Shown here: positions 1 through 13,100 of the stretch, one piece after another
Layout of the letters: every line of letters begins with the position of its first letter
Position numbering within the stretch: the first letter of the stretch is position 1
Source: Nematostella vectensis
Lineage: Eukaryota; Cnidaria; Anthozoa; Actiniaria; Edwardsiidae
Direction of reading: 5' to 3'
Assembly (NCBI RefSeq): GCF_932526225.1
Contig: NC_064038.1
Coordinates: 15,743,575 to 15,807,574, forward strand
DNA length: 64,000 nucleotides
The notes under the pieces: model-generated
Database searches by the model: none
Told to the model about the DNA's origin: nothing
What the model saw: only the letters and a program-made list of their open reading frames with translations
Made by a program: the position numbers and the translations under genes

Positions 1-419
1 CCTAACTACTTAGCGCATGGGATTTTTGATTTTTGGAAAAATGAAAAAGTTATTACCAAATATGTGGTTTTCGAAGAACATAAATATTCGCAATTTCTCG
101 CGGTATCAAAATTTCGCAAATCCGATGTGTGAAGTTTTAGAAAATAGTGATGTTTAAATATTTCTGAAAAAAATATGGTAGATTCGAACAGTAGCTTCTC
201 CGACGCGTTTTTATGTTCTGGGTCACGTGACCATGGGAGGGGTCAGATGACGTCAGAGATTTGACACAAAACAGAAGCTTTTATAAAACAAACAAATTTC
301 CCTAGCAACGGACTCAAAAGATAGTGCCATAGGGGATATTTGAGGGAAGTACTGAATATAATTATCAAGTTATTGTTATATTTTCTTATCAAACATTTAC
401 AGAAGTCAAACTTCTTCCT

Positions 420-1480
420 TTTCCTTCTCCCTGTTGACTTTTTTTATGCAATTGATGCTCTTCGCTATTTTCCCTCTACAACAAAAATAAATTAATGAAC
501 AGATTTGATTTTTAAATTAGAAATTTCTATTTAGTACTTTAACTTATATCTTCTTTTAAGGATTTCCTTTTCAGTTCAGTCTGTTTTACATTAAATTTAT
601 TTTAGAGGTTTATATTTATATTTGTATGTAGATATTAATTCCCATGGGGATGGAAAATCACCACTTAAAATGGTACATGAAAACTTCAGCATTGCATCTC
701 ATCTAAAATTGTGTCTGACACTATATTCTATCCTCGAAATCCTGTTTCATCCATTACTTGTTCTTCGCAAGGACAAAGCTTGTCAGAATGTAGCTATACA
801 AATGTCTCATAATGAAACTAAGGGGAAGGGTTTTTTAGGGCAAGATACTTAAACTATATGATAAATATGTAAACAAAACCTTAAAATAACGAGAAAGGGG
901 AAATGTCAAGAAATGCTTATCCAATAATTTTCATTACTGTTATATTTTTTACTAAATCTTTCAAGTTGAGTCAATTTCCTTTATTTCTCCTCTCCTCATA
1001 GCCATTTTTAGTCAATTCATATTCTTTGCTGTTTCTCTCTACCCAAAACATATATCAATGAAAGGTTTTGGTTTGAAATTAGAAGTTTGCATTTTAGCAC
1101 TGTCTGTGATGTCTTAGATGTATTTTTTAGGGTTTGCTTCCAAATTAATATTTTCTCTCAAATGAGAGCTCATTTTCTCATTTTCTCTCATTTTGGAGTA
1201 GACCACCAACAACAAGGCCATTATATGGTAATGGGTGGGTGCACCAATATGAAATGCATGAAAGAAGATATATTTTTGTGGATTTTAATTTACAGACATT
1301 TTTCTGAATAATCAGTCCAATGAAGGAGAGAATCGCCACTAAATCGATAAATAAAAATTACAGCATGGCATCTAAACAGTCTAAATATATTATGGGGAAT
1401 CTTTGGAATGCTGTTACATTCATGACATATTCTGCACAAGGGCAAAGCTTGTCTGAGTAATGTTTTGATTAAAAAAAATA
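420..1480. repeat. Diverged tandem duplication, non-coding
   Basis: Two AT-rich blocks, about 420-850 and about 965-1480, share the same order of recognisable segments: a pyrimidine-rich stretch, a region ending near 'aaattagaa', then a part containing 'caaagcttgtc'. They look like an old duplication of about 550 bp. Short open frames inside start and stop at random, have no domain signature, and are not called genes. I see nothing else in 1-1690. Confidence 0.5.
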
Positions 1481-1704
1481 TTTATAAATGGAACATAAGA
1501 CTTTACCATTAGACTCTTGACAACTTTGACAGCCATATTCACACCACAGGAATTGTGTTTGTTAACTTTTATGTACTGCATAATTTAAATTATTGAATAA
1601 GGTCTGGATCCATTTGGTTGGGCCAATGAATAAATCTCAGTAAAGAGCAGAATCCTAGATCCCCCAATAATACCTCGATCAGTCAACATAAAAGGTGTTT
1701 AATG

Positions 1705-2210
1705 CTGGCTCCGCTTTTAGACAGTGCCGTAATCTATATATTATGTATTTTTGTACAGAGACACTAAATGCAAGCGCGGGGAGACGTTTAGATGTGCTAC
1801 ACGCAAACACTCGCAACTCTTCTCTGTGGTCAACGCTCTCTAACAATAAATCTCAAATGCACAACGACAATAAAAGAAATGATAAAGGTATTATATATGC
1901 TTTTAAATGTATGATAAAGTGAAGCTTTATTTCTTAGGCGCGTTCACAGGTATCGCGTATTATCCCTTGACAGGCAAAAAGTGGGCCATTTCTTATTGAA
2001 GGATCGACCATATAGTAACATCGCCAAAACCAAACTTCCAACCAAACTTAGAAGAAGCCATGCAAGTGTCAAAGGGGTGCAACGATATGGTCACGTGGTG
2101 TATACCGTCGTTAAAAACGTCACAAATAGTCGTAACAAAAAAACAAGAATAAGCAGCGTTGTGATTTGGAGCTACGCTTTTAGGCAGTCCTTAATCTCTA
2201 AATTATAGTT
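1705..2210 (+). repeat. Dispersed repeat ending in GGAGCTCCGCTTTTAGGCAGTGCC-type motif
   Basis: The motif GGCTCCGCTTTTAGACAGTGCC occurs near 1707 and a variant near 2168. The same motif recurs at 11756 and 33580. The sequence before the 2168 copy (accaaactta..., tgtcaaaggggtgc, ggtcacgtg, cgtcac) matches the units at 10960-11790, so this is a dispersed, unclassified repeat family. No coding capacity is seen. Confidence 0.55.
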
Positions 2211-2222
2211 TTTCTTGTCTAG

Positions 2223-2428
2223 TTTCTATGCGTGATGACGTCAGTGGGACTGGGCACAAGCGCGCCATCCCCGCTGTTCTCGCTAAGATCGCTGCCAACA
2301 AACAGGTGCAAGAGGCTGTGGTGGAAAAAGGTATCGAAGTGGCGGGGAAATTGATTGACAAGCAGCTGAAGACTTGGGAAGAGCAAGGGGCAAAGGCGGA
2401 AGCTTTCCTGAAGAAGAAGGTGACCTAA
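2223..2428 (+). CDS. Probable terminal exon of an unknown gene
   Basis: A pyrimidine tract and AG at 2221-2222 precede an open frame that ends at a TAA stop at 2426-2428. The peptide has about 66 residues, is rich in Ala, Lys and Glu, and reads like one long amphipathic helix (for example AVVEKGIEVAGKLIDKQ). I do not recognise the family. The upstream exons would lie left of the window or inside the repeats at 1-2200. It could also be a short intronless gene starting at the ATG at 2228. Composition is the main coding argument. Confidence 0.35.
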
Positions 2429-3434
2429 ATAGCGGAATAATAAGAGAGTAGTAGCTTATGTCATTTAGTGTGCGCAATTACGAGACCACAGAAAACCCGC
2501 TGCTTACACAACGTTGACAAAGATATTAGTAATTTCTTTCGAAAATTTCTTTTCGAAAATATCTGACGTGGGTACCCTGTGGTTTTTAACTGGAATAAAC
2601 AACTACGCCGTACGGCCACACAGAGCTTTTTGAAGCGTAAACATATATTTTTGGAATAACTATGGAAAGGGCTTTCAGATGATGATATGCCTCCCAAAAT
2701 CTCCGAGGGGGCCCACGGACTATAACACTATACTACTTGATTTCTAAAATTGAGTCATTCTCATGGTCTAGGTTTCCCATTCGTCGTCGGAAACGCCGAA
2801 CTTGATAACAACTTGATAAAAAATCAAACAATTTAATACAATAATGTAACATGTAAGTGGAAGCAATGAAGATCATATTTTAAGGCTAAGTTCAAACGTC
2901 GTATATCCATGAGCCATTCAATGGAAATCCATGGAAATGAATCAAGTCTATTGTTTCGCCTTCCATTTGCATTGAATACGGCTCACGACGTTTGATTTTT
3001 TTAAAATTTACAGGCGCGTAAATAGGGTGTGCGCCCAACCCCCCCCCCCCCCCCACCACCACCACCACCACCATTGGCGGCCAAAAGTTGGGTTATCACT
3101 TATCATGGAATCTTCAAATACTGCTTTTCCCATATGATACCTATGACTACGCACCCCACTCAGCCAATCCTGGGGACACGCCTGTTTTGCTTACTAAAAT
3201 ACATAATTTGACACAAATGTATATAGCAAAGTTGTCTGTTAAATCTAAAATCACGACAAAAGAGATAAAGCATTTCCTCCTGAACTCTGTAGTTCGGCGC
3301 CTAATTTCAAACAAAAACAATGGATTGGTCTCATGACAAATATTCACTCTTTAAATTTTAGAATCTCACAACAATAAGATTATGCATTGCGTTTCTTTCA
3401 ACCCTTCATAGTAAATAGCTTCTCTATTTTGCAG
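2429..3434. other. Gene-free stretch, possible 5' flank of the MACPF gene
   Basis: The stretch contains a C-run followed by CCA/CAC repeats (3038-3072) and no convincing exon. The MACPF gene should have a signal-peptide or 5'UTR exon here or in the first intron. I could not find an ATG exon followed by a phase-0 donor. A TATA box or promoter cannot be called. Confidence 0.4.
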
Positions 3435-3677
3435 ATCAAGCTTGACATAATGCCCGACAAAGGGTGGGAAAGCACAGACATGTTCGTCCCTGCGGGGTAC
3501 CATATTAACTCGCATCTCGAGAATGAGAACGCGGAAGATGATCTCGACAAGCCATCCCCTACACCGTACAACTACCCAGCAGGCATTGGAAGCGTCATCA
3601 TGAACGGATGCTGGGGGACTGGGTACAAACCAGGAGACCCCTGCTATAACGCCATGGAAAACACCACACAATGCCGA
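3435..3677 (+). CDS. MACPF gene, exon 1 of those found
   Basis: The acceptor TTTTGCAG ends at 3434 and the donor CGA|GTAAGA lies at 3678. The exon has 81 codons, phase 0 at both ends. The peptide has a Pro/Asn-rich lead (VPAGYHINSHLENENAEDD) and a Gly/Cys segment (NGCWGTGYKPGDPC). An internal ATG at 3450 could be a start, but the preceding splice acceptor suggests a further upstream exon with a signal peptide. Confidence 0.7.
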
Positions 3678-6600
3678 GTAAGAAAAAAATAACAAGAATA
3701 GATATTCCCCTATGTTGGGCGTTTGGGTCAGGGAAGTTTGGGTCTGTGATGTGGTTTAGCTACATGTATACATAGCTGTACCTATGAAAAACCCATCATT
3801 GGGCAACATAAGCAACAGTTTTCGGTCTTCTCAGAAAAAGAGAGAAGGGGAGAAATGGGCCACCAGGGCACAGGTTCACCCGGGACAGAGAAACACATTA
3901 GGGACGTGAGGGACACATAAGAAATATACAGAGATATAGGGATGCATAGGGACATTCAGTAATGCATAGGGATATTTAGTAAATAAACCAGTCTGATGGC
4001 TGGGATATCGGCGGATAAAATGTCTAAGCATGAAAAATGTTACGAAAAATAAACAGTTGGCCGAGAAACGAAGCTTTGAAGGCAGCTGTGAAATTTTGAG
4101 GGCCAATTCTCATCTGCGCCCATTATCCGCCGATATCACAGTGAGCCAAAGAAGGGGTTAGTTTATTTTTTATCCCAGTGACTATGTCGAAAACGTATGA
4201 CGATAGAACAAACGCTTCCTGATATCAATCACTTTAATCACATCGTTTCGTTCATGCTCCGACCGCTAGCGTTCATAAGCGTCTTCTGATATCTTTGCAC
4301 ATGTTAATTACTAACTGTCAATCAAAATCACAACAATATAAGGGAAATCTATTCTAAACATAACTACACTGAAAATGCAAAAAGTGTCTTCTGCGCGCGC
4401 TGACGTGGCACTGGAGTGACGCCACGAGCGCGCGCTGTCACTTTTGCCATTCGCAATCTATAAAAATCCATGCAACAGTTTTTTTCATTAGGACGAACAC
4501 TACAGGCTCAAAACTTGCATTTCAACTGATTTATTTTAACCTAGACTGTTTTTTTTTTTCGCATGAAAAAAAGCAAACATGTGAAAAAAACAACAACAAG
4601 AGAGCCAATGCGGATGAATACAGGGAATGTATGAACATTCTCACAAAATTAGGTTTAGGTTCATATCCGTGGTAAGCATTCCCACCAATGATTTTTTTCA
4701 AGCACTTCTTTTTCGACAATTCTTGGCTTTTCTGTAGTCAGTTTTTGTGTGTTTTTGAGAGGGGCAGATATACTCATCCGCCATATTGTTTTGCGCGCTC
4801 TGGAGGCCTGTGCCGAGGCAGATCGCGGCTGGCTGGCAGCGTGTGACAATGACGTCATTGACCACAAAAACTGTGTCGCCAAGTTATAGACCATTTCTAT
4901 ACCTATATAGACAAAAACTGAGTCGCCTAGTTATAGACCATTTCTATACCTATATAGACAAAAACTGAGTCGCCTAGTTATAGACTATTTCTATACCTAT
5001 ATAGACAAAAACTGAGTCGCCTAGTTATAGACCATTTCTATACCTATATAGACAAAAACTGAGTCGCCTAGTTATAGACCATTTCTATACCTATATAGAC
5101 AAAAACTGAGTCGCCTAGTTATAGACCATTTCTATACCTATATAGACAAAAACTGAGTCGCCTAGTTATAGACCATTTCTATACCTATATAGACAAAAAC
5201 TGAGTCGCCTAGTTATAGACCATTTCTATACCTATGGGACTCCACGCTCCTCTGGCTCCGCTACAAATCAACCGACTGGGAAGACTGTGGTGTGGACACG
5301 GAAAATCATTTGCGATACCAAGATTAGTCTTTCTCTCAGGTCGCTGCGCTCCCTCTGAGCAAAAAGAAATCAAATATTCTTTCTGTGCCTCCATAGCGTT
5401 TTGAAAACCTTGGTGTTTGTTTGAGGAGTTATTGAGCAGACAAAAAGCGAGTTTTGACTGCACAAAAATAGTCACAGGACAGATACCACTTTGACTAGAC
5501 GTTATCGCGTGATATTTGTCCTTTGAAAATGTGCACGTGACCCATATTGACCAATCCGCGCGTGAAGTAGATCACTGGGATATAAATAGTATTTGTAAAT
5601 ACTTGGCGGGAACTTCATAAGAACGCGCGCTCTGATTGGTTCGCTATCTCGGAATAATGGGACAGTATTCTCTGCTAAAGCTCGGAATAATGAGTCGATT
5701 TGTGAAATTACCATATAAAAACTAGGTTTTAACACGCGAAATTATCGAGCTTTTTTGCTAAAATTGTTTTAGATTTATTGTCCTTTACAGAAAATCGGCT
5801 TCTAACTCCCTGTGTTAGTCTTGACAATTCCCCGCCGAAATGATTTTGCAGCGCGCGCGACAAATTCAAAGTTCGCTGATATTTTATTTGCAATAAACAA
5901 ATGCATCACATTCTCACTTTATACGAAGGAAAACGACAAGTTACTCAAAGTTTAGGCCTTCATAATTTATCCACAATCAAGAGAATTGTTTTAGTGTATG
6001 TACCTTCTGTAGAGGATTCAAAGCAAAAGAAATAATTTCTAAGATCAAATTCGTGAAAACGACGTGCCAAACGGGACTAAATTAGGTATCGTCCACACGT
6101 AAACGCAAAAATGATGACCGAAAACGGAACGATTTCAAAAAGGCCAGAGTGGAACAATATTAAAACGATACCCTATCGGTGCCGTGGGTACGGACTAAAA
6201 CGGGAGGCTCTGGAGGCTCTGTATTTCGTGATGGTCAAAATTCGTGTATTGTCCCCACTGGAGGCTCTGTATTTCGTGATGGTCAAGATTCGTGTATTGT
6301 CTCCACTGGAGGCTCTGTATTTCGTGATGGTCAAAATTCGTGTATTGTCCCCACTGGAGGCTCTGTATTTCGTGATGGTCAAGATTCGTGTATTGTCTCC
6401 ACTGGAGGCTCTGTATTTCGTGATGGTCAAAATTCGTGTATTGTCTCCACTGGAGGCTCTGTATTTCTAGATGGTCAAAATTCGTGTATTGTCCCCACTG
6501 GAGGCTCTGTATTTCGTGATGGTCAAAATTCGTGTATTGTCTCCACTGGAGACTCTGTATTTCGTGATGGTCAAAATTCGTATATTGTCTCCACTGGAGG

Positions 6601-9600
6601 CTCTGTATTTCGTGATGGTCAAAATTCGTATATTGTCTCCATGGAGGCTCTGTATTTTGTGATGGTCAAAATTCGTGTATTGTCTCCACTGGAGGCTCTG
6701 TATTTCGTGATGGTCAAGATTCGTGTATTGTCTCCACTGGAGGCTCTGTATTTCGTGATGGTCAAAATTCGTGTATTGTCTCCACTGTAAGCTCTGTATT
6801 TCGTGATGGTCAAAATTCGTGTATTGTCTCCACTGGAGGCTCTGTATTTCGTGATGGTCAAAATTCGTGTATTGTCTCCACTGGAGGCTCTGTATTTCGT
6901 GATGGTCAAGATTCGTGTATTGTCTCCACTGGAGGCTCTGTATTTCGTGATGGTCAAAATTCGTGTATTGTCTCCATTGGAGGCTCTGTATTTCGTGATG
7001 GTCAAAATTCGTGTATTGTCTCCACTGGAGGCTCTGTATTTCGTGATGGTCAAAATTCGTGTATTGTCTCCACTGGAGGCTCTGTATTTCGTGATGGTCA
7101 AGATTCGTGTATTGTCTCCACTGGAGGCTCTGTATTTCGTGATGGTCAAAATTCGTGTATTGTCTCCATTGGAGGCTCTGTATTTCGTGATGGTCAAGAT
7201 TCGTGTATTGTCTCCACTGGAGGCTCTGTATTTCGTGATGGTCAAAATTCGTGTATTGTCTCCATTGGAGGCTCTGTATTTCGTGATGGTCAAAATTCGT
7301 GTATTGTCTCCACTGGAAGCTCTGTATTTCGTGATGGTCAAAATTCGTGTATTGTCTCCACTGGAGGCTCTGTATTTCGTGATGGTCAAAATTCGTGTAT
7401 TGTCTCCACTGGAGGCTCTGTATTTCGTGATGGTCAAGATTCGTGTATTGTCTCCACTGGAGGCTCTGTATTTCGTGATGGTCAAAATTCGTGTATTGTC
7501 TCCACTGGAGGCTCTGTATTTCTAGATGGTCAAAATTCGTGTATTGTCTCCACTGTAGGCTCTGTATTTCGTGATGGTCAAGATTCGTGTATTGTCTCCA
7601 CTGGAGGCTCTGTATTTCGTGATGGTCAAAATTCGTGTATTGTCTCCACTGGAGGCTCTGTATTTCGTGATGGTGAAAATTCGTGTATTGTCTCCACTGT
7701 AGGCTCTGTATTTCGTGATGGTCAAAATTCGTGTATTGTCTCCACTGTAGGCTCTGTATTTCGTGATGGTCAAAATTCGTGTATTGTCTCCACTGGAGGC
7801 TCTGTATTTCTAGATGGTCAAGATTCGTGTATTGTCTCCACTGTAGGCTCTGTATTTCGTGATGGTCAAAATTCGTGTATTGTCCCCACTGGAGGCTCTG
7901 TATTTCGTGATGGTCAAAATTCGTGTATTGTCTCCATTGGAGGCTCTGTATTTCTAGATGGTCAAGATTCGTGTATTGTCTCCACTGGAGGCTCTGTATT
8001 TCGTGATGGTCAAAATTCGTGTATTGTCTCCACTGGAGGCTCTGTATTTCGTGATGGTCAAGATTCGTGTATTGTCTCCACTGTAGGCTCTGTATTTCGT
8101 GATGGTCAAAATTCGTGTATTGTCTCCACTGGAGGCTCTGTATTTCGTGATGGTCAAAATTCGTGTATTGTCTCCACTGTAGGCTCTGTATTTCGTGATG
8201 GTCAAAATTCGTGTATTGTCTCCACTGGAGGCTCTGTATTTCTAGATGGTCAAGATTCGTGTATTGTCTCCACTGTAGGCTCTGTATTTCGTGATGGTCA
8301 AAATTCGTGTATTGTCCCCACTGGAGGCTCTGTATTTCGTGATGGTCAAAATTCGTGTATTGTCTCCATTGGAGGCTCTGTATTTCTAGATGGTCAAGAT
8401 TCGTGTATTGTCTCCACTGGAGGCTCTGTATTTCGTGATGGTCAAAATTCGTGTATTGTCTCCACTGGAGGCTCTGTATTTCGTGATGGTCAAGATTCGT
8501 GTATTGTCTCCACTGTAGGCTCTGTATTTCGTGATGGTCAAAATTCGTGTATTGTCTCCACTGGAGGCTCTGTATTTCGTGATGGTCAAAATTCGTGTAT
8601 TGTCTCCACTGTAGGCTCTGTATTTCGTGATGGTCAAAATTCGTGTAATGTCTCCACTGGAGGCTCTGTATTTCGTGATGGTCAAAATTCGTGTATTGTC
8701 TCCATTGGAGTCTCTGTATTTCGTGATGGTCAAAATTCGTGTATTGTCTCCATTGGAGGCTCTGTATTTCGTGATGGTCAAAATTCGTGTATTGTCTCCA
8801 CTGGAGGCTCTGTATTTCGTGATGGTCTGGTCTGGATTGGTCTGGATGGTCTGTATTTCGTGATGGTTAAAAGCAATGTGTGGCCTCAGTGTTCAGAGCG
8901 AGCAAAATCTTCAAAAACACACGAACATCAAGAACTCTCAAAAGCGACACATCGTTTCGCGCGGCCATTAAGGAAAACAAAGTTGGAAATTCGGTAAAAT
9001 AATTACAGCAAAATGTGCCTTGTTCAGTCCCCGCCAAGTATATACTAAAACAATTATTCTCCTCCGGCTCAGCGAATAGCGGTGGATAGTCCCACTATCC
9101 ACCGCTATTCACTTCGCCTACAGCGATTAATTGTTAACTTTAGCGGACTTCCCATATGAGCGGAGCCCCATACCTAAGAAAAAGTGGTATATAAAACAAA
9201 TATGATAACAACAAGGTGACTTTTTGTCTGAGCATGCGCATCACATCCCATGTCTAGGGCCGAGTAGCGAGATTCGCTCACAATGTTTACAAATATGTTG
9301 AACTTTTGGACCAAAATTATCTGCTTTACGGACGCAGGAAGGCTTTTTTTCAGAGGATATCTATGTCAGTATGCTATTGCAAGGTATCTATAGCGTTCAT
9401 TTAGCAATTCGGCTATTTTATCTTGCATTTCTCGACTTTTGAATCTCTGGGATATGGGAATGAATCTGGTAAAAAAGCCATGGACGGAATATTACATTTG
9501 TGAGTTATAGAATCTGGAAGGTAGAAACAAAAGAATCATATCATCTTAAACTGTTGAAATCAAGCTTAGATTCGCGGAGCTAGACTTCAGCGAATTAGTA

Positions 9601-10065
9601 AAAAATTTGTGAAATTGCATAAAATTACAATTATTGGAACCGAGTTACTAAAACATGCAGGCTTTGTACCACACTATCTCAACTCTCGGTGTGTTCCATG
9701 AACATTAGCTTAGATGGGTAAAATTGGGGAATTCGACGAATAAAGCTTAATTATAATACCACATAGAGTTTCAGGTGTCAGTACTACGCATACTTTATTG
9801 CACATTGTGACATTTTGTTAATAAAATTCGTGACTGAAAAACAAACCTTGTTCAAGTTTGAGCATTTGGCTAGTGAATTAACAAAAGATCGGAATTTGTA
9901 GGAATTGATTTCAATAGTATTAAAATAAATTTTGTTTCAATGTGTTTGCAATAAATTAAATCACAGGAATCTATCGCGTTTATTTGGTTTGCGCAATACA
10001 CAGAGCGTTTACCGCATGTTCTTCCCTTGTAATCAGAAACTGTAGAAAATATCGTACAACTATGT

Positions 10066-10111
<46 letters not shown>

Positions 10112-13100
10112 TCCTTTATTGTTTTGCCGGATATAGCAAAGCCACATCGCGCAGGGGGTAGCCGAAGCCGCGCCCGGCGCGATGAGGCCCGCGGTGTGGG
10201 AGGGTGGGTAAAGAAAAATATAAACGAGAACAAGTGATACTACGACGGCGAAGTCTAAATAAAACTGATTATAAATTACGTGCGCCCAGGCACTTGAGTC
10301 TAGCTCATACAATTATTAAATAATCTAAATTATACCGCTATTGGACGAAATCCAATACCACACATTAAACAAAATGAAATTTAAGCAATTTGATCATTTA
10401 AACTGTCATATATATGTTAAAAAAAACTCTCACGTAGTTTATTTGCAGCTTTTGATATTTCCCGGTAAATTTGGTTGCAATCGGTGTAAAAATTTATTGA
10501 GAAATCAAGCTATTTAAGAAGAAATAGTGAAATTACGAACAACAATGGCGCGTTGTTTTGAGCCCGTGTTACCAATGGCCAGTCCAAATTCTCCAAATTC
10601 TCACGTAGTTTATTTGCAGCTTTTGATATTTCCCGGTAAATTTGGTTGCAATCGGTGTAAAAATTCATTGAGAAATAAAGCTATTTAAGAAGAAATAGTG
10701 AAATTACGAACAACAATGGCGCGTTATTTTGAGCCCGTGTTACCAATGGCCAGTCCAAATTCTCACGTAGTTTATTTGCAGCTTTTGATATTTCCCGGTA
10801 AATTAGGTTGCAATCGGTGTAAAAATTCATTGAGAAATAAAGCTATTTAAGAAGAAATAGTGCAATTACGAACAACAATTTTGAGCCCGTGTTACCAATG
10901 GCCAGTCCAAGCGCATGCACCCGCAAAAAGTCATCCTGTTTATGATAACAAATATTGGTAACCCATCGACTCGAGTTTTCGTGACGCGATGTCCGTCCGT
11001 CCCTTAAAAGCATCGTATGGCAACCAAACTTGGCAGGTGTCATGTATGTGTCAAGGGAGGTGCAAAACTGTGGTCGCGTTATTTGTAACGTCATCGATGA
11101 CGTCACTAGAGGCAAACATATGCTGACGTCATCAAAATAAAAAAAGTATTTATATTTCACGAAGAAAACATCATATGGCAACCAAACTCGGTAGGTGTCA
11201 TGTAGGTGTCAAGGGGGTGCTCCAATATGGATTCCTGTTGTGTGACTTCATTGATGATGTTACTTAAAGCAAAAACATTCATATCTCTTGAAAGAAACAA
11301 AATATGCTGACCTCATTAAAATAAAAACATTCATATATCGTAGGTGTCATGTATGTGTCAAATGCGGTGCCAAGATATGGTCACGTGATGCTTGACGTCA
11401 TCGATGATGTAACTAGAAGCACAATATGCTGACGTCATAAAAATATCTATATTTAACGAAGGAAACATTGTATGGCGTCAATGACGTCACTAGAAGCAAA
11501 AAATAGGCTGACGTTATCAAATAAGAAATATTTTTATTTCAATAAAGAAACATCGTGTGACAACAAAACTCGGTAGGTGTGATTATGTTTCAAGTGGGGT
11601 GCACTTGTTATGTGTCATGTAAGTTTGGGGGAAGGGGGTATGACAAGTTGGTCGCGTGATCTGTGAAATCGTTGATGTCGTCAAAAACAGAAATAATAAT
11701 AATCTTTAATATTTTTTAAATTATTAAGCAAAAATAAGCAAAGATTTGTTCGTTTGGAGCTCCGCTTTTAGGCAGTGCCTCAATCTATATATTGCAGGGA
11801 TACAGTACCAAACAAGACGGAGGGATGGATAGGGATGGTAATAAATGATGATGTTCCTTCTTTTTAAGAACATGATTGATGGTGCGGCATTTATTGGGGT
11901 CGGCTTTGATCTGAGAGGAGAGTACAGCCCTGAGTCTAGAAAAATGAGTATTATTCAGAGGAGCTGTGGCGGGCATTCAATGTAAGTAATTAACATTGAG
12001 TCGGACAAAAAAGCCCATTGCGACACATTTTCATTTGTATACTGTGTTCAAGGTACGACAACTTCCAAGTGCCAGATACCATGAATGTCCACGGCATCTA
12101 CGACACATCAGCCACGATGTTCACGTTCTCGTCCCGGTCTGAGTATCAGCATTTCCTCGAGGGGGAGGCCGGAGTCTCGGGGTCGCTCTTCGGCTTCTAT
12201 GGCGGCGTGAAGAAGGCATGGGGCAGCTCGACGAGTACTTCGTCAAATAGCTACTTGTCTGTCTTTGACATCGACGTTGATAGGTTTGTTATATTTGGGA
12301 ACTTTCGTCAAATAGCTACAAGTCTGTCTTTGACATCGACGTTGATAGGTTTGTTATATTTGGGAGCTTTCGTCAAATAGCTACAAGTCTGTCTTTGACA
12401 TCGACGTTGATAGGTTTGTTATATTTGGGAGCTTTCGTCAAATAGCTACTTGTCTGTCTTTGACATCGACGTTGATAGGTTTGTTATATTTTGGAACTGA
12501 AGCCAAACCTTTTAAGAAGACGGACGGCAATCGTTTTCTCTTGATGTGATAAAAAATCTTATGGTCCGGTTGCCATCAGTCGTCTAGAAAAGTCTTTTTT
12601 AAGTTTCCTATTTGAGAGTATCCGGAAAAAGATAACTTCGTTGCCGGCAATAGGCTTGGTGAGTCAAATATTCAAGTGGACAACACATTTTTTATTCTTT
12701 GTTCAGGTACGAGATCTTTAAAGACGAAGTGAAGCCTCAAGATTTAAGCAGGGCGTTTTTGAGAGAGTTCATGAGCCTTCCCGCCTCTTACTTTGACATT
12801 AAGGCTCCACTTGTTTACCGTAAGTAATGGCGGATCTAGCAGAGGGGTCGTTGGGCAATTTAACCCCCCCTCCCTGTGGGGGAAAGAATAAAATGTATTA
12901 AAGAGTCACCTTGTTTTATTTAGTGGCAACCCCCCCCCCCTTACTGCTGCAACCCCCCTCTTACAAAATCCTATATCCGCACCAAAAACACTAGAACTAG
13001 CTTTTTCTTTGTTTAGAACAACTTTTTGGACCGCCCGATACACAGTTTTTAGTTAGCTAGCCTAACCTATTGCATGTTTTTTTTATTTGTTCATGTGTTC

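Larger units (their letters stand above)
3678..11868 (+). other. Intron 1 of the MACPF gene (8.2 kb, repeat-rich)
   Basis: No exon is recognised here. Contents from left to right: a small inverted-repeat element (4004-4137), a GC-rich imperfect palindrome (about 4395-4436), a 47-bp tandem array (4871-5235), a MITE fragment (about 6085-6205), the 48-bp minisatellite (6212-8826), a perfect hairpin (9074-9110), an (AT)n run (10070-10108), a three-copy tandem repeat (about 10425-10890) and the motif repeat (10960-11790). Confidence 0.75.

Noticed and set aside
2892-3211. Poly-Gly/Val and poly-Pro frames near 3040
   Set aside because: They are caused by the C-run and CCA repeats and show no conserved domain.
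3450-3452. ATG as the true start of the MACPF protein
   Set aside because: It lies 15 nt after a good splice acceptor and gives no signal peptide, which secreted MACPF proteins need. Kept only as an alternative.
6111-8863. Long open frames on both strands (up to 288 codons) with 16-residue repeats
   Set aside because: They exist only because the minisatellite period is divisible by three. No start context, splice sites or domain were found, and the same DNA is open in several frames.
10960-11560. Several TGACGTCA-like palindromes as a CRE-type enhancer
   Set aside because: They are part of the tandem repeat unit and sit in intron 1, so they have no independent support as regulatory sites.
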